Assembly: GCF_963576615.1 (NCBI RefSeq)
Contig: NC_088717.1
Coordinates: 22,781,344 to 22,845,343 of the forward strand
Length of the DNA: 64,000 bases
Reading direction: 5' to 3'
Source of the DNA: Watersipora subatra
Taxonomy: Eukaryota; Bryozoa; Gymnolaemata; Cheilostomatida; Watersiporidae
The notes under the pieces: model-generated
What the model was told of the DNA's origin: nothing
Database searches by the model: none
Seen by the model: only the letters and a program-made list of their open reading frames with translations
In this document: positions 1 to 11,743 of the stretch, one piece after another
Layout: the number at the start of each line of letters is the position of its first letter
How positions within the stretch are numbered: position 1 is the first letter of the stretch
Position numbers and translations under genes: made by a program

Positions 1-278
1 TACAAGTTAATTACAACTACATTATACACAGTCACACATTCACATTGTGCTTTATGAGTAGCTATCTTATTTACCTTTGCAATTGGATGACCTTGGTGCT
101 CAGATGGATGAGGAATACTAGCTTTTAATCTCTCTGAGAGAACATTGTCACATCTTCAACGTGTATAGAGAAAGCTAAAGAGTCACCCACGCTTTTCCCT
201 ATAACTGCCACCCACCTGATCAGACTGTCAGACTGAAATGTATAGATAAGAATCAAATCAGTATCGTGCATATGAATA
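1..278. other. No gene seen (left edge)
   Basis: I see no exon, RNA gene or clear repeat here. The stretch ends at the TA dinucleotide that flanks the element starting at 279. Confidence 0.5.
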
Positions 279-2162
279 CAGTGCACCCTTGAGATACAAT
301 GTTAATTCATTCCAAGGTCGGCATCGTATAGTGAAAAAATTGTATGTAAGGGTATAGAAACCATTGTAATTATACAATAAATAAAAAATGGTAAAAATCG
401 TCCAAAATTTTATAAAAATGCTGTACATATTGAAAATTAGTAACAAAACAGTATGTTAGTTTTGTATTAAATGCACCTAGTGAGTATGATCTGCAAAATG
501 CAGATCGTGTACGCAATGTGCGTTTGTGCACTTGTGTACGCATTTGTGCGGTACGCATCTGTACGCATTTGTGCGTTACGCAATGTATACTTGTTTGTGT
601 GTACGCAAACGCAAAACGTGTACGAAATGCAATACGCACTGTGGCGTGGCGTACGTACAACATAAGCTTTTAAATCACTTCAAATATGTTTAGCTTACTA
701 AACACACATTCAAAGCTAATTAAAGCTGAGTTTCAGTATGTATTTTTAACTATCTCACTAAATCTCAACTTTTCATCACTAAAATCTTTTCGCTTCCCAG
801 TTTTTACTATAGCCTTTAGCCTACTATAGCCTTTAGGGAGTCTGGTTAAAACCTTTTTAAACCTAACTTGACCGTAAAGGCCATGCGTTGCAATTCTCAA
901 AAGCAGGTTCTCGTACACTTGACCATATAATGGTCATCAAAAAATGAAATTTTATTCACTATACCGTAGTGTACGCACATACCTTTGGAATAACGTGACT
1001 TGAGCTGTTGATCTAGTTAATTATTTTTGAATCGTGAAAAGCGTAATTTGTCAGGAAGACACAACTTTGCTGCTGGTACAGAGAGTGCTCGAAAAAAAAT
1101 AAGCTAACTTAGTGCGGACTATTACTTATTGAGGATGACGCTTGCTCGTGCACTGTAAATGCTGGTGCAGTGCAGAAAATTGCTAGCTAGCTAACATTTG
1201 TAAAAGGATTCAGAAAAGGTTGTGCAGCAGTTTGTCTTGAATGTGATGTGCACAAAAATCAATGTAACCATACATACAGAAGTTTGTATGTACCCTAGAC
1301 GGCATGGTTTTAGCAAGTTCTAGAAAGTAATATAGATGCGTCAACTATCTTGAGTAGCTTGTTATATATGAGTTACATACATATGATGATTTGTATTTAC
1401 GCAGTAAAAACAGGCCCATCTGCAAAGACATGGTTAAACAAGAAACTAAAACATAAAACCAAAATGAAATAAATAAAACATAAATGTATTGAATAAAGCA
1501 CGAAAAACATGCCATACCGAAAAGATAAACAATGATATGCATTGTACAGTATTGTTTTTATATACCAGTTCACATCGGTAAATTAACACTTAACACTTTT
1601 CTGTCGATGTAGGTTTTTATGTCTCTTCTACATCCCGTGTATTGCTTTCAACTCCTTCAAGTCGTTAGTCGTAAGCTCCTCCTTGTGCTTGCTTTAACGT
1701 ATTTCTTATTTTTGATAATTGCAATTGTTGATTGGTTGCGATCATATTCCTTGGCAATATTACTAATACAGGCGTCTTCTTCTTATTTATTTATGACCTC
1801 CAACTCTGTTGTCATGAAAATCATTTTTCCTTTGTCTTGTAAAGGGTTTATAACGCTAAAAATGAATACTCGCTCAAAATTATGTGCTTTTCACTAAATT
1901 TCACATGTAGAATGCTGACCTGAGAGAAGTCGGTCATCGTGTCCCTTCTAAACGTTGTGAAAATGTTTCCGGCAAACAGCATCTTTGTTATTGCGATGTG
2001 CGTTATGAGCACACCGACTGCCAAATTTTAACTCGGGCAAAACTTTTCTCGAATTCGTATGGTGAAATAAAATTCGTATAGCGAAGTGAAGATCTCACGA
2101 TGTTCAACTTCGTAAGGCGAGATAATTGTATTTCAGGGTAATCATTTCTTGAGGGTGCACTG
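279..2162. mobile_element. TA-flanked DNA transposon, mariner-like, non-coding
   Basis: The left end reads CAGTGCACCCTTGAGA and the right end, on the other strand, CAGTGCACCCTCAAGA. Both ends are flanked by TA, the target duplication typical of Tc1/mariner-type elements. Subterminal sequence such as ATTCATTCC and CGTATAGTGAAAAAATTG recurs, mutated, near 11.06-11.19 kb and 52.93-53.06 kb, so this is a multi-copy family. No transposase reading frame is recognisable in the interior, so the copy is non-autonomous or decayed. The assignment to mariner rests on the TA target site and end type only. Confidence 0.6.
489..655. repeat. TACGCA-rich degenerate repeat
   Basis: About 165 bp inside the TA-flanked element are dominated by irregularly spaced copies of TGTACGCA, TGTGCG and TACGCAT. 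The tract is CpG-rich and mostly alternating purine/pyrimidine, unlike its AT-rich surroundings. The open frames across it are composition artefacts. Confidence 0.55.
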
Positions 2163-2164
2163 TA

Positions 2165-4520
2165 TTCTCAAGTGTAATGCGATGTCTTTGGATAAAAAGT
2201 TCAGTTTGTTGAACCAATTTTATTTTGCTAGCCAGCTTTAAAGGAAGTGTCATTTGAACATAGTAAATTCTGCAAACAGCTGTGTAGACAACTCCAAGTT
2301 ATTACAACTGTAAAACATCAAGCTGGTGTTTAAAAGATTCAATATTAAAAAAACAGATTATTTTGTATTAGATACATACTCCTAGATAGTTTGATGGGAG
2401 AAATTAAGTTTCAATGGCTTATTACAGTGCACGCAGTTCCAAAAGATTGCTGGCTGAGGCTGTCGCCAAAGTTGCGGGTTTGAAAAATGACACCACCACT
2501 GTACCTCTCCAGATAGCCTAAATCTAAGACCACAAATTTAATTAAATTGAATAAAAGGATATAATAGTGTCATGGTTATTTTAGATACTAAAATGGGATG
2601 TAATCATTCAAATGGTATTTAGTTTGGAATGAAATGTTGAGCATAATACTCAGTAATCACGCAATCACACGCCTGTGACACAAAGCATTGAAGACACATA
2701 TTGGACCTGCTCAGCTATTATGATAGCCATCTGAGTTATGAATTTGTTATTTATGAAGTACCTCAAATCCACTGATAACTATTTACATAGTGATGTAGGC
2801 TTTAGCAGGGCAATTGAGTTACCATGAGTCCTATATACTGACTCATTTGTTTTCAATGTTCTGATATTTATTCTGAGTCTGCACTGCCTACAAAATATTT
2901 AATAGTATAAACATTAAAGTGTGAAAGTTCATTGAGAAAATAAGTTTTTGCAGACTATGTAACTACAACTAAGCGTATTTGAAATGCTCATAGATTTTGT
3001 ACGTCTGAAATATGCACATTCACACTGATGAGATATTATATAGAGTTACATATATGAGGTATTTAAAGTCATTTTGTTTGAGTTTAAATCTACAGGAAAA
3101 TCGGTAATAATGTCTATGGTAATTGCGCAGTCCCTTTTTTGCATATACAGGTAGTTTGAAAGCTTTTTAAATTGGACAGAATGTCTATTAAAGACCTGAA
3201 TATGACTGTTCCTCACTTGTAGGATTACAGTCTTGAATGTATGCTCTGACCGTATGCTGTGTTACAAATTTTACTTGCTGAAACAAGAACTTACAGACCC
3301 AGGTGTAAGTAAGCTGTACCTAGTTTTTTGTGTGACTTGCGTGAACTTCCGCTAAATGCAGACCAATCAACTGGTCAGATGGAACACAATTGGTCTCCAT
3401 TGTTGCCACGGATGAAAGTCTCACAGACAGCGAATTTTCAAAACTTTTTTCCAGCATTAAGACCTGCCTTCTGCTGATAAGCTAGGGCAACTGTTCCCAT
3501 TTTTATTACAGCCTTCTACTGCTAACAGATCACTCTGCCTTTCTTATTGTTCTACAGAAAGTTGATGAAAGTTATAAGAGAGACTATTTACCATCAATGG
3601 CTGTACATTAAGCAAATTGAATCGGTCATTGAAGGAGCTTCATGATACAAACATTCATGTGTTAGTGTGAATGTATGTGACATTGTATTCATGAAGGAAA
3701 GACATGTTCTATAAGCCCTGTAGATAATTAGCATGATGGAACTATAGAAAAAGAACAACCAAGTGCGTTCAGTATGTTCAATGAGCAAGACTGAGAAACG
3801 AAGTTCGTTTTACCACGATAAACATAATTTGAAAGCGATTAAAACATCAAAAGGAAACTACTGAATTTCCACCGGTAAAAAAAACCTATTAAAATATGCT
3901 AAATTATGCGCAAACTCCCTTTTTGATGAAAACAATCCAAGATCCAACAACCATTAACCAACAAATCCAACATCTTTCCAAACTGCCCCCTTTTGGTTCT
4001 TCAAAAAAGAAAAACTTGACTGAACCCTTTCAACTTGTTGGCTGTACCGTAACTGCATGCAGTATTATTGGTTTGCATCGACAACTTTTCTCCTTTTTAT
4101 GATCAATCTCACTGGTTTAATAACGCATGATTGCAGTTGTTTTACAACAAGTCGATGGGGACTGCACATTTTCAAAGGTCAGTTACAACGAGTTGCTTAG
4201 TTTTTTTAAACAGCAAAGTCTATTCTGCAAAGCAGAACTAAAAATAATTATTTTTTACGTTTAGAATGAGGTAAAACAACACAATACTTTTAATATAAAG
4301 GCTGTGTTTACCTGTTTGTTGTCTATTTGCAATCAGGAGTCAAGGTTGGGATAAAAGATAACTTTTCAGGATACCACAACTTGTGAGACAACATGCTTTA
4401 AATCGTTCGCCAATCGATCGCCTTCGTATTTATGAACACTTGCTTACCTATCATATTCTCCTTTTTTGTCGACACATTTAATGACCTATTACGGCGAGCT
4501 AGAATGAAAGCGAAAGTTAT
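2165..4520. other. AT-rich sequence without recognised features
   Basis: I find no exon with paired splice sites, no similarity to a known protein and no clear inverted repeat. Short open frames near 3594-3788 (minus) and 3896-4102 (plus) have no recognisable motif and look like chance. Confidence 0.4.
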
Positions 4521-4524
4521 ATAG

Positions 4525-6830
4525 CATAAAACCTGTAACTGAAAGTCATGGCGCTCTATTTTTTAATACTTTTTTGTAGTGGCTGTCTGTTAGAAGCAGC
4601 ATTCAAATAGAGGTTGGCGGCGTAACTTTTAAAAAGCTCGTCAGAATTTAAAAAAATAAATTTAGCCCGTTTTCTGGCAAAGTGAATGTCGCCTATATTT
4701 CGCCCTCTTTTTTTTGGTGGAGCTCTAAACCTATTAAACCTCCATTGGAGCTCTATTAAACCTTTATTGGAGCTCTATTAAACCTCTATTGGAGCTCTAT
4801 TAAACCTCTATTGAAGCTCTATTGAACCTCTAATGAAGCTCTATTAAACCTCTATTAAACCTCTATTGGAGCTCTAATAAACCTCTATTTGAGCTCTATT
4901 AAACCTCTATTGGAGCTCTATTAAACCTCCATTGGAGCTCTATTAAACCTCTATTTGAGCTCTATTAAACTTCTTTTGGAGCTCTATTAAACCTCTATTG
5001 GAGCTCTATTAAACCTCTATTGAAGCTCTATTGAACCTCTAATGAAGCTCTATTAAACCTCTATTAAACCTCTATTGGAGCCCTATTAAACCTCTATTGG
5101 AGCTCTATTAAACCTCTATTGAAGCTCTATTAAACCTCTATTGGAGCTCTATTAAACCTCTATTGGAGCTCTTTTAAACCTATATTGGAGCTCTATTAAA
5201 CCTCTATTGGAGCTTTATTAAACCTCTATTGGAGCTCTATTAAACCTCTATTGGAGCTCTATTAAACTTCTATTGGAGCTCTATTAAACCTTTATTGGAG
5301 CTCTATTAAACCTCTATTGGAGCTCTATTAAACCTCTATTGAAGCTCTATTAAACCTCTATTGAAGCTCTATTAAACCTCTATTGGAGCTCTAGTAAACC
5401 TTTATTGAAGCTCTATTAAACCTCTATTGAAGCTCTATTAAACATCTATTGGAGATCTTTTAAACCTATATTGGAGCTCTATTAAACCTCTATTGGAGCT
5501 TTATTAAACCTCTATTGAAGCTCTATTAAACCTCTATTGGAGCTCTATTAAACCTCTATTGAAGCTCTATTAAACCTCTATTGGAGCTCTATTAAACCTC
5601 TATTGGAGCTCTATTAAACTTCTATTGGAGCTCTATTAAACCTTTATTGGAGCTCTATTAAACCTCTATTGGAGCTCCATTAAACCTCTATTGAAGCTCT
5701 ATTAAACCTCTATTGAAGCTCTATTAAACATCTATTGGAGCTCTTTTAAACCTCTATTGAAGCTCTATTAAACCTCTATTGAAGCTCTATTAAACCTCTA
5801 TTGGAGCTCTAGTAAACCTCTATTGAAGCTCTATTAAACATCTATTGGAGCTCTTCTAAACCTCTATTGAAGCTCTATTAAACCTCTATTGAAGCTCTAT
5901 TAAACCTCTATTGGAGCTCTATTAAACCTATATTAGAGCTCTATTAAACCTCTATTGGAGCTTTATTAAACCTTTTGGATGTCATGAATCTGATAAATCA
6001 TCTCTAACTTGTCAAAGATCTCTTTATAAATACGTATTGAGAAACTGAGAAATATCTCTATCAGTTGATATTTATTCCTTGCAATAAACCTGCTTTGATA
6101 TTGTAGCCTGTGTTGTGCTTTGCAATTTCTAAATTTAAAGACCTATTTTTATTTTATATGTAGAATTTACAATGTTACATAAAAGCTCATTGCATTCATT
6201 GATATGTTTGCTACAATTTAAAGCCAAAACTAGCTTTTTATGTGCAATAGAAGAAGAGTTACAAGCGGAGGACCAGTTGTACGATCAGATTACTATGATA
6301 TCAACAATGATTATCTTACCTTATGATAAAACTGTGCAAATTTATAAGCTATATAATGACGATCAATCAAAGGCTACAAATATACGTTCACGAACAAGTT
6401 ACATAAACGAATCACACTAATTTGCTGAAACAAAAATTACCGTTTTCATGACAAAAATATTTGCGACGCTTGCTATGATAGCTACGTTCTGATTGTTGCT
6501 TTCGATGGAACGAACATCATTAAGTTTTCCAATACTTTCCACAATATCTTTTGGCCTCAACTTTTCTTTTGCACTGCTAAACTAGTTGATGTTAATCGTT
6601 CAAACAAATTGTTGGCGGGGCAAAACTTTGACGCGTTGCATTTAGCACAAATGCAACCCGTAAAAGTTATGCTTGCTAAACGTAACCTTTGGCCCAAAAC
6701 TTGCAAACCGTTTTTATATACGAGAACATGTACTTCAAAGCATCCAAACCGCGTTAATCAAAGAACTACCGTATTATAAGCTTGAAACAGTTATTGCTTA
6801 TTGATAAGGTGTTGCTTTCAATAATAAATG
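4525..6830. mobile_element. Interspersed DNA element, copy A (carries the minisatellite)
   Basis: The sequence on both sides of the minisatellite matches, in reverse complement, the element at 58275-59955 (copy B). The left flank (about 4540-4720, with GGCGCTCTATTTTT and GAATGTCGCCTATATTT) matches copy B near 59780-59940. The right flank (about 5975-6760, with TCAAAGATCTCTT, AATATCTCTA and GCTAAACTAGTTGATGTTA) matches copy B at about 58740-59760. No transposase is visible in either copy, so this is probably a non-autonomous DNA transposon. The right boundary is blurred; similarity fades after about 6830. Confidence 0.6.
4716..5975. repeat. 22-bp minisatellite, about 57 copies
   Basis: The unit is GGAGCTCTATTAAACCTCTA followed by TT, repeated head to tail for about 1.25 kb. 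Variants are mostly single substitutions (GGAG/GAAG, CTCTATT/CTTTATT, AACCTC/AACATC) and an occasional missing half unit. Blocks of variant units recur in the same order, for example around 4800-4870 and 5030-5070, suggesting multi-unit duplication steps. The array sits inside element copy A and replaces a single unit present in copy B. Confidence 0.95.
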
Positions 6831-7823
6831 CATGATTTTTGTTTTTACAAACTTGAACTTGTTAGGCCCACTCAGAGCTGTATTATTATCCGCTCACCCG
6901 CATCAAGACTTCAATAACATGAATTATTTTGAATATAAAAAATAAAAATAACAGGGTAAAAATTTGTGGAAGAAATGGCAACAGCTGTGACAGGCACCAA
7001 GGCATACCAATGCACACATGGAAGAGATATGAATGTACATGAAACAGAAAATGAAATACAAGACTGAGATAATGGTAAGAAAGTATTGTGTAATACTGTG
7101 AATATCTACATGTATATTGTATGTTGAGTAACGCGTATATGCCATCATCTGCTCGGAGTATGCACATGAATGTATTAGTAATATTGTTCTGTTATATATC
7201 ATTGTAGATTGCATGTATCAAGGTAATACAGTTTCTTACATTATGTTAACTAAACTGGTGTAATTTTGGTGAGGATGTTATGACCTTATATTGTGGTGGT
7301 TGATAGTGATTTTTCTGAACGATTGTGAATAAAACTCAACCTGTTCTTCAAATATTCTATCATAAGTCTATCTAGCAGATTGACCTGAAGATTATAGTAA
7401 AAGATTCTATCATGTTACTCGCTGCAGAAAAAACTATTTGAACCCCCAACCACAAAGTAACGTCGAAATCTATGTCTAACTACAGTGAAGATGAACTGTT
7501 CTGCGACACTGTGTGTTAGAAGTATGGGGTGTTACCGGTAATACAAATTGAGTGTTGATTGTGTTTACTTTTAAAAAGAGAGACGCCGTAACAGGTTTGC
7601 AAACCCTAAAAGATTTTTAATTAATGTCTGCTAGTAAGATTTGTAATTTCATCTCATGAGATATTCGTAGGAAATATACATGTAGACAGGTGTGGTATTT
7701 TTTTGCATTACACCTGTTGCTGTTGGAAATGGAAAATATTTTTGTGGATGTATGTAATATTCATGTCAAGATACCATGCAAAATAATTTGTAATTATTAA
7801 GCTGTTTCATTCTATTTTTGCAG
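6831..7823. other. AT-rich non-coding stretch before exon at 7824
   Basis: I see no supported gene or repeat. Open frames on the minus strand near 6886-7214 are rich in hydrophobic residues from T-rich DNA and lack any recognisable motif. The 3' end forms the polypyrimidine-tract/AG acceptor of the next exon. Confidence 0.4.
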
Positions 7824-7960
7824 GTAGCAAAATTACCAATAAATATCTGCGGGGTAATGTACTCAATTTAATGCATACTGCTAGAGAGCATAAGATTGAG
7901 GAGGTCTTTGAAAATAGTATCCCTGAAATCTCAAGTCACAGAATGCACCCAACTTGGAAG
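7824..7960 (+). CDS. Internal exon, probable N-terminal part of a MULE-type element protein
   Basis: A TTTTTGCAG acceptor precedes an open 137-nt segment that ends at a GTATGATAG donor. It encodes about 45 residues beginning SKITNKYLRGNVLNLMH and ending SSHRMHPTWK. The exon ends in phase 0, which matches the next exon at 9163. I do not recognise a named domain within this exon alone. The exon at 9163 resembles the N-terminal DNA-binding region of CaRF-like proteins encoded by some animal Mutator-like elements, and a transposase-like fragment of that class lies downstream at 11744. I therefore infer one broken element gene. A host gene is the alternative. Confidence 0.5.
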
Positions 7961-9162
7961 GTATGATAGTTGTTAGGTTCCTGGGTAGTCATATTCTTGT
8001 GCACGAGAAAGGGGGAATGTATAACATGTATAATATCTTGCTCGGTTATATTGTTAAATGTGGAATGCTGTTACAATATTTGTTGGCTGATGAATGAATT
8101 CTTCTTTGGAATGGAAAAGTATTACCATATATCACTGCATATAAGCCTATTTCACATGTACGTCGAACCTATAAATTGTAAGACGCTGTACGTACCCATG
8201 AAAGAAAAAGGTTGCGGAAATAGAGTGGCTTTGGGAGACATAGTACGAGATTTTTCTGATTCGAGAGTAGGTGCATAATTAGCCAATAATGTCTCTGTTT
8301 AATCGAAAGGAAACAATCATCTGTTTGCGTTGAGCCAATGGAAAACAAATTAGCACCTTATGCTGACGCTAGTTTCGCTTTAAAAAAGCACATGTTTATA
8401 GCTATTTCTTCTTCATAATGATCAGACGTATCACAGATACATAGGTCTCACAATTTGTAGATCAATCGACTTCTGCTGGTGTTATATATGGAACAATGGT
8501 ATTAGTGAGAGTGAGTATTTATGTTTAACAGTAATAATAATACTGTAAGCTATAGTATTAGTGGTAACTCGTCTGACTCGGATCATGCCCAACTTGTCAT
8601 CCATAGTAGTATTAAGGGAACAAGTAAGTGCCTGAACCAATTCTGCAACATATCTGTGGCCTTTTTATGGCATCAGATGATTTAAAGTTTGATGCTAATT
8701 AGTTTGGTTAAATTTTATATGAGAACTTATATGCGTGTTCATGTCAAATATTTGGTTTACTGATTATTTGTCTCCATAAAAATTTATTTGGAGCAAAAAA
8801 GTTAATGGTTGTGGTGAGCATTATTGTTGTTTTAATTTTATTAATAAAGTTGAGTTAATAAAGGTTCGAGTTGCAGTTGCTGAAATTAAGCATAATTTCA
8901 TTTCTTTTGCTTTCAATCAGAGTTACGCACTATGACCAGTTTCAGTCAGAATCACATGTATAAGCCGAACCTCCTGGTTTGGTAAAGATTTTTTTTCTAG
9001 AATAGAGTTTTATACACTAGAGAGTTACACACAATAGAGTTTTATAGAGGAATATACAGTACTCATGAAGTTTGCGTTTGGGTTACTGTCAGCTTCTAAT
9101 ACCTTTCAGGGGTTAAGAAACATGAATTCATTTTGATCATTTATGCATATTTGTTTATCTAG

Positions 9163-9362
9163 CGTCAGGCGGAATGCTTCAGTCAATTAATGCATCAGCT
9201 AAATACGCAAGGCGATTTTTGTGGAAGACCTCACCCCCATTTTGAGACGTACGGAAAAGAGCGATTCAAAGGGCGACAGATACCGTACAGATCCAACCGA
9301 AGATTCTGGCCTACCGATCGTGATCTCAAGAATCATATGCAAGTTACTTTCAAAAATATGCT
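9163..9362 (+). CDS. Internal exon with NRRFWPTDRDLKNHM motif, CaRF-like/MULE N-terminal region
   Basis: The exon lies between a TTTATCTAG acceptor and a GTGAGT donor, is 200 nt long and fully open. The product begins RQAECFSQLMHQL and ends YRSNRRFWPTDRDLKNHM followed by QVTFKNML. The string NRRF-[YW]-P-x-x-x-D-[IL]-x-N-H is what I associate with CaRF-like DNA-binding segments found at the start of some animal Mutator-like transposon proteins. That recall needs a profile search to confirm. The exon starts in phase 0 and leaves two bases for the next exon. Confidence 0.55.
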
Positions 9363-9420
9363 GTGAGTAAAATTATTAAAAAATTCCCTGGCTGATAATT
9401 TACATGTATCAAAATTTTTG

Positions 9421-9528
9421 GAAAATTATTTTGTTTGATTAAATTGCCCATGAAGATTTCTTGAGAAGTTGGTAGAAAATTATTTTGTTTGATTAAATTG
9501 CCCATGAAGATTTGTTGAGAAGTTGGTA
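9421..9528. repeat. 54-bp tandem duplication
   Basis: Two adjacent 54-bp copies, each starting GAAAATTATTTTGTTTGATT and ending GAGAAGTTGGTAG, differ by about one base (TTTCTTG versus TTTGTTG). They lie in the intron following the exon that ends at 9362. Confidence 0.9.
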
Positions 9529-10130
9529 GGGTTTGGCAGAATGTGTACGATAAGTAATTTAAAATAGTGGCCAATCACTACACTGGATAACTTAATAATA
9601 GCATAGCACACATTATGTTGCTGTTCTGCTATCCAATTTCTTCATACATTGATGCTTAGCACTGTGATCACGCAGTGTTTTAAATATGGACCTAGTTTTC
9701 ACACGTTCTACCAACGTAATTGCTTTGCTTTTGTTATCATTCAAAATGGCAATGATGCAATTTACTTTGCAAAACCATGCTTATAAAATCATTGACCAAC
9801 TAGACTTCCATGTATGGTCGGGTGGATAGTATATGTACATGTATGCACACACGTTTTTCATACCAGAAAGTTGAATATTATTTATATTCTGACCTTTATT
9901 TTTGAGTGTTGTAGTCAAAATGAGAAAAATCATTCAGTTTACTTTTATACTAATACAGTATAATAAACTAATGATTAGCATATCACAGCATGATTGAATT
10001 AATTAGCAAGAGTTGTCATACTACTGATTTATTGTAACAGCTCACAACTCTTTAGTCATAAATTACTCTCTAAGTTTATTCTAAGTTGTATTCAAAAGCA
10101 GTTGACTAATATTTAGATGTTATTTTGCAG

Positions 10131-10282
10131 TAGGTTCCTTTTTTGACACAATCGTAACCCAAAAGATCTCACACGGCCTAGACATTTCCAATGCTGCAAG
10201 CCAACTTGCACATGATTACATGAAAACTGCACGAAAATCTAACATAGCAGATGCACACAGACAAATACTACTGTTTCACATG
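10131..10282 (+). pseudogene. Broken exon, possible third exon of the same element gene
   Basis: A TATTTTGCAG acceptor precedes an open stretch encoding FFDTIVTQKISHGLDISN and then AASQLAHDYMKTARK and SNIADAHRQI. Joined in phase from the exon ending at 9362, a T6 run at 10139-10144 throws the frame off and hits a stop; one T fewer would keep it open. This is either a frameshift mutation, a base-calling error in a homopolymer, or evidence for an unseen small exon between. Similarity stops where a CAGTGCACCCT transposon end begins at 10283. Confidence 0.45.
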
Positions 10283-10400
10283 CAGTGCACCCTGGATTAC
10301 GGTGTCATGATTTTACGTGTTTCTGCCTTACGATGTGGAACATAATGTTTTTTGTTCCTTCGTTACGACATTTTTTCACCACATTACAGCGCCAAAATCG
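10283..10400 (+). mobile_element. Fragment of CAGTGCACCCT-ended transposon
   Basis: The sequence starts CAGTGCACCCTGGATTACGG, sharing its first 11 bases with the terminal repeat of the element at 279-2162, and continues with GCCTTACGATGTGGAACATA, which resembles that element's subterminal region. No matching right end is found nearby, so the copy looks truncated. It begins at the 3' edge of the coding-like segment 10131-10282. Confidence 0.45.
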
Positions 10401-10919
10401 TTTCTCAAAATTCCAATTTGGTGGTTGGTGTGCAGAATACATTGCAATCATGAAGATGCTGATATGGTACTCATCAAAATCCCTCCCAGAATGCCTGAAA
10501 GAGATACGATGCTCGCTCTTTTTCTATCAGTTCAGCATTGTTCATGTTTCGTAAATGCTTGAAATGGAGTAAGGGAAATGAAAATTTTTGCAAACTAAGC
10601 CAAAGTGAAATATTATTGTGTCTTTTAGCGTTTAGTATAATATTTATTATAAATTTTAAAACGTTGTACATATATAACTATATAACTACATATATAATTC
10701 TAATTCATTAGCCATGGATACTATTATTAATAATGACATTAAAAGAAGTGAGAAAATGATTTTATTGCAATAAAAATTTTATTGCTGATCATAACCACTA
10801 AATAAACCCAAGTTTCTGTAGGTAACTATAGTTACTAAGGCTTATATACTATTTTGTTACTAATTTTTAATATCTACAGCATGCAAATGAAATTTTTTTA
10901 TCAAGGGGTGCTTGCATTA

Positions 10920-11056
10920 GATACCGCAAAACCTTTAATTGAATGGCACTTTTATTTGAACTCCACCTCTATTTGACCCCCTATAGAGAATACTATACTA
11001 AAGGAGAAAGGTTGAAAAATAGTGCGCACTGAGGTATTCAAAAATGTTTTTACGGT
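10920..11056. mobile_element. Short MITE with TA-flanked imperfect inverted ends
   Basis: The left end reads TACCGCAAAACCTTTAATTG and the right end reads TTTTTACGGTA, giving inverted ends TACCGNAAAA. The left end resembles the end of element copy B (CCGTAAAACCTCTAATTGAG on its minus strand). At about 137 bp and non-coding, it fits a MITE derived from the family seen at 4.5 and 58.3 kb. Confidence 0.45.
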
Positions 11057-11059
11057 AAT

Positions 11060-11190
11060 TACTATAGATATAATAAACCCTTATTATATTTATGGTTTAT
11101 TGTATTTATGGTAATTACTATGGGTTTCTTTATACCCAACTATACGACATTCTCACCTCTCCAACACGGAAATGAATTAAGGTATGGCGG
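11060..11190. mobile_element. Mariner-like family fragment
   Basis: The segment with TTACTATGGGTTTC and AACACGGAAATGAATTAAGG parallels 52930-53063 (TTACTATGGGTTTC, GGAACAAATTAAGG) and, in reverse complement, the left part of the element at 279-2162. It lacks intact ends. Confidence 0.4.
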
Positions 11191-11743
11191 CCCACTATAA
11201 TTGAAATATATACATGTAAACTGGGGTCACAGTTACAAGTAATTAACCCAAACCATCTCCCTGGATTACAATCACGGTTTGATTTGTTTTGTTTTTCTTT
11301 TAGTGGAAGTAGTTCAGACTAGGATAGCTGTTAGAAGATGGTTGATTAATTACAGTGTAAACTTCTGACTAATAAGTTTTTATTTTGTCATTTCATCAGA
11401 GTTATACAAAGTCTGTTGTACATTCATCAAACCATAAAGCAATGGCATCACTTGAAGCAGTGTAGAGATGAGTTATGTGTCTTGGATGTGGTATAGAAAA
11501 TGTCAATGTTCACTATAAAGACACTTTTTATTGTCGTGAAAACTAACTCCAATTACCAAGTATGTGTGAAATTCGCTCATGGGCATAGACAAATAATGCT
11601 TTCAGCAATGTAATTGACCTTTCATCATTCGATACGATTTTTATGGATGCGCTGTTTGGGATGTCGTGAGACTTGATTGGGATTAATTTTAACAGACAGA
11701 CAGGTACATTTATGACATACCATGTGAAACATTTATTTTTTAG

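Noticed and set aside
1619..1897. 92-codon plus-strand frame as transposase of the 279-2162 element
   Set aside because: The translation is leucine/serine-rich without a DDE/D pattern or helix-turn-helix; chance is more likely.
4716..5975. CRISPR-like regular repeat array
   Set aside because: Units are contiguous 22-mers with no unique spacers, in eukaryotic transposon context; it is a minisatellite.
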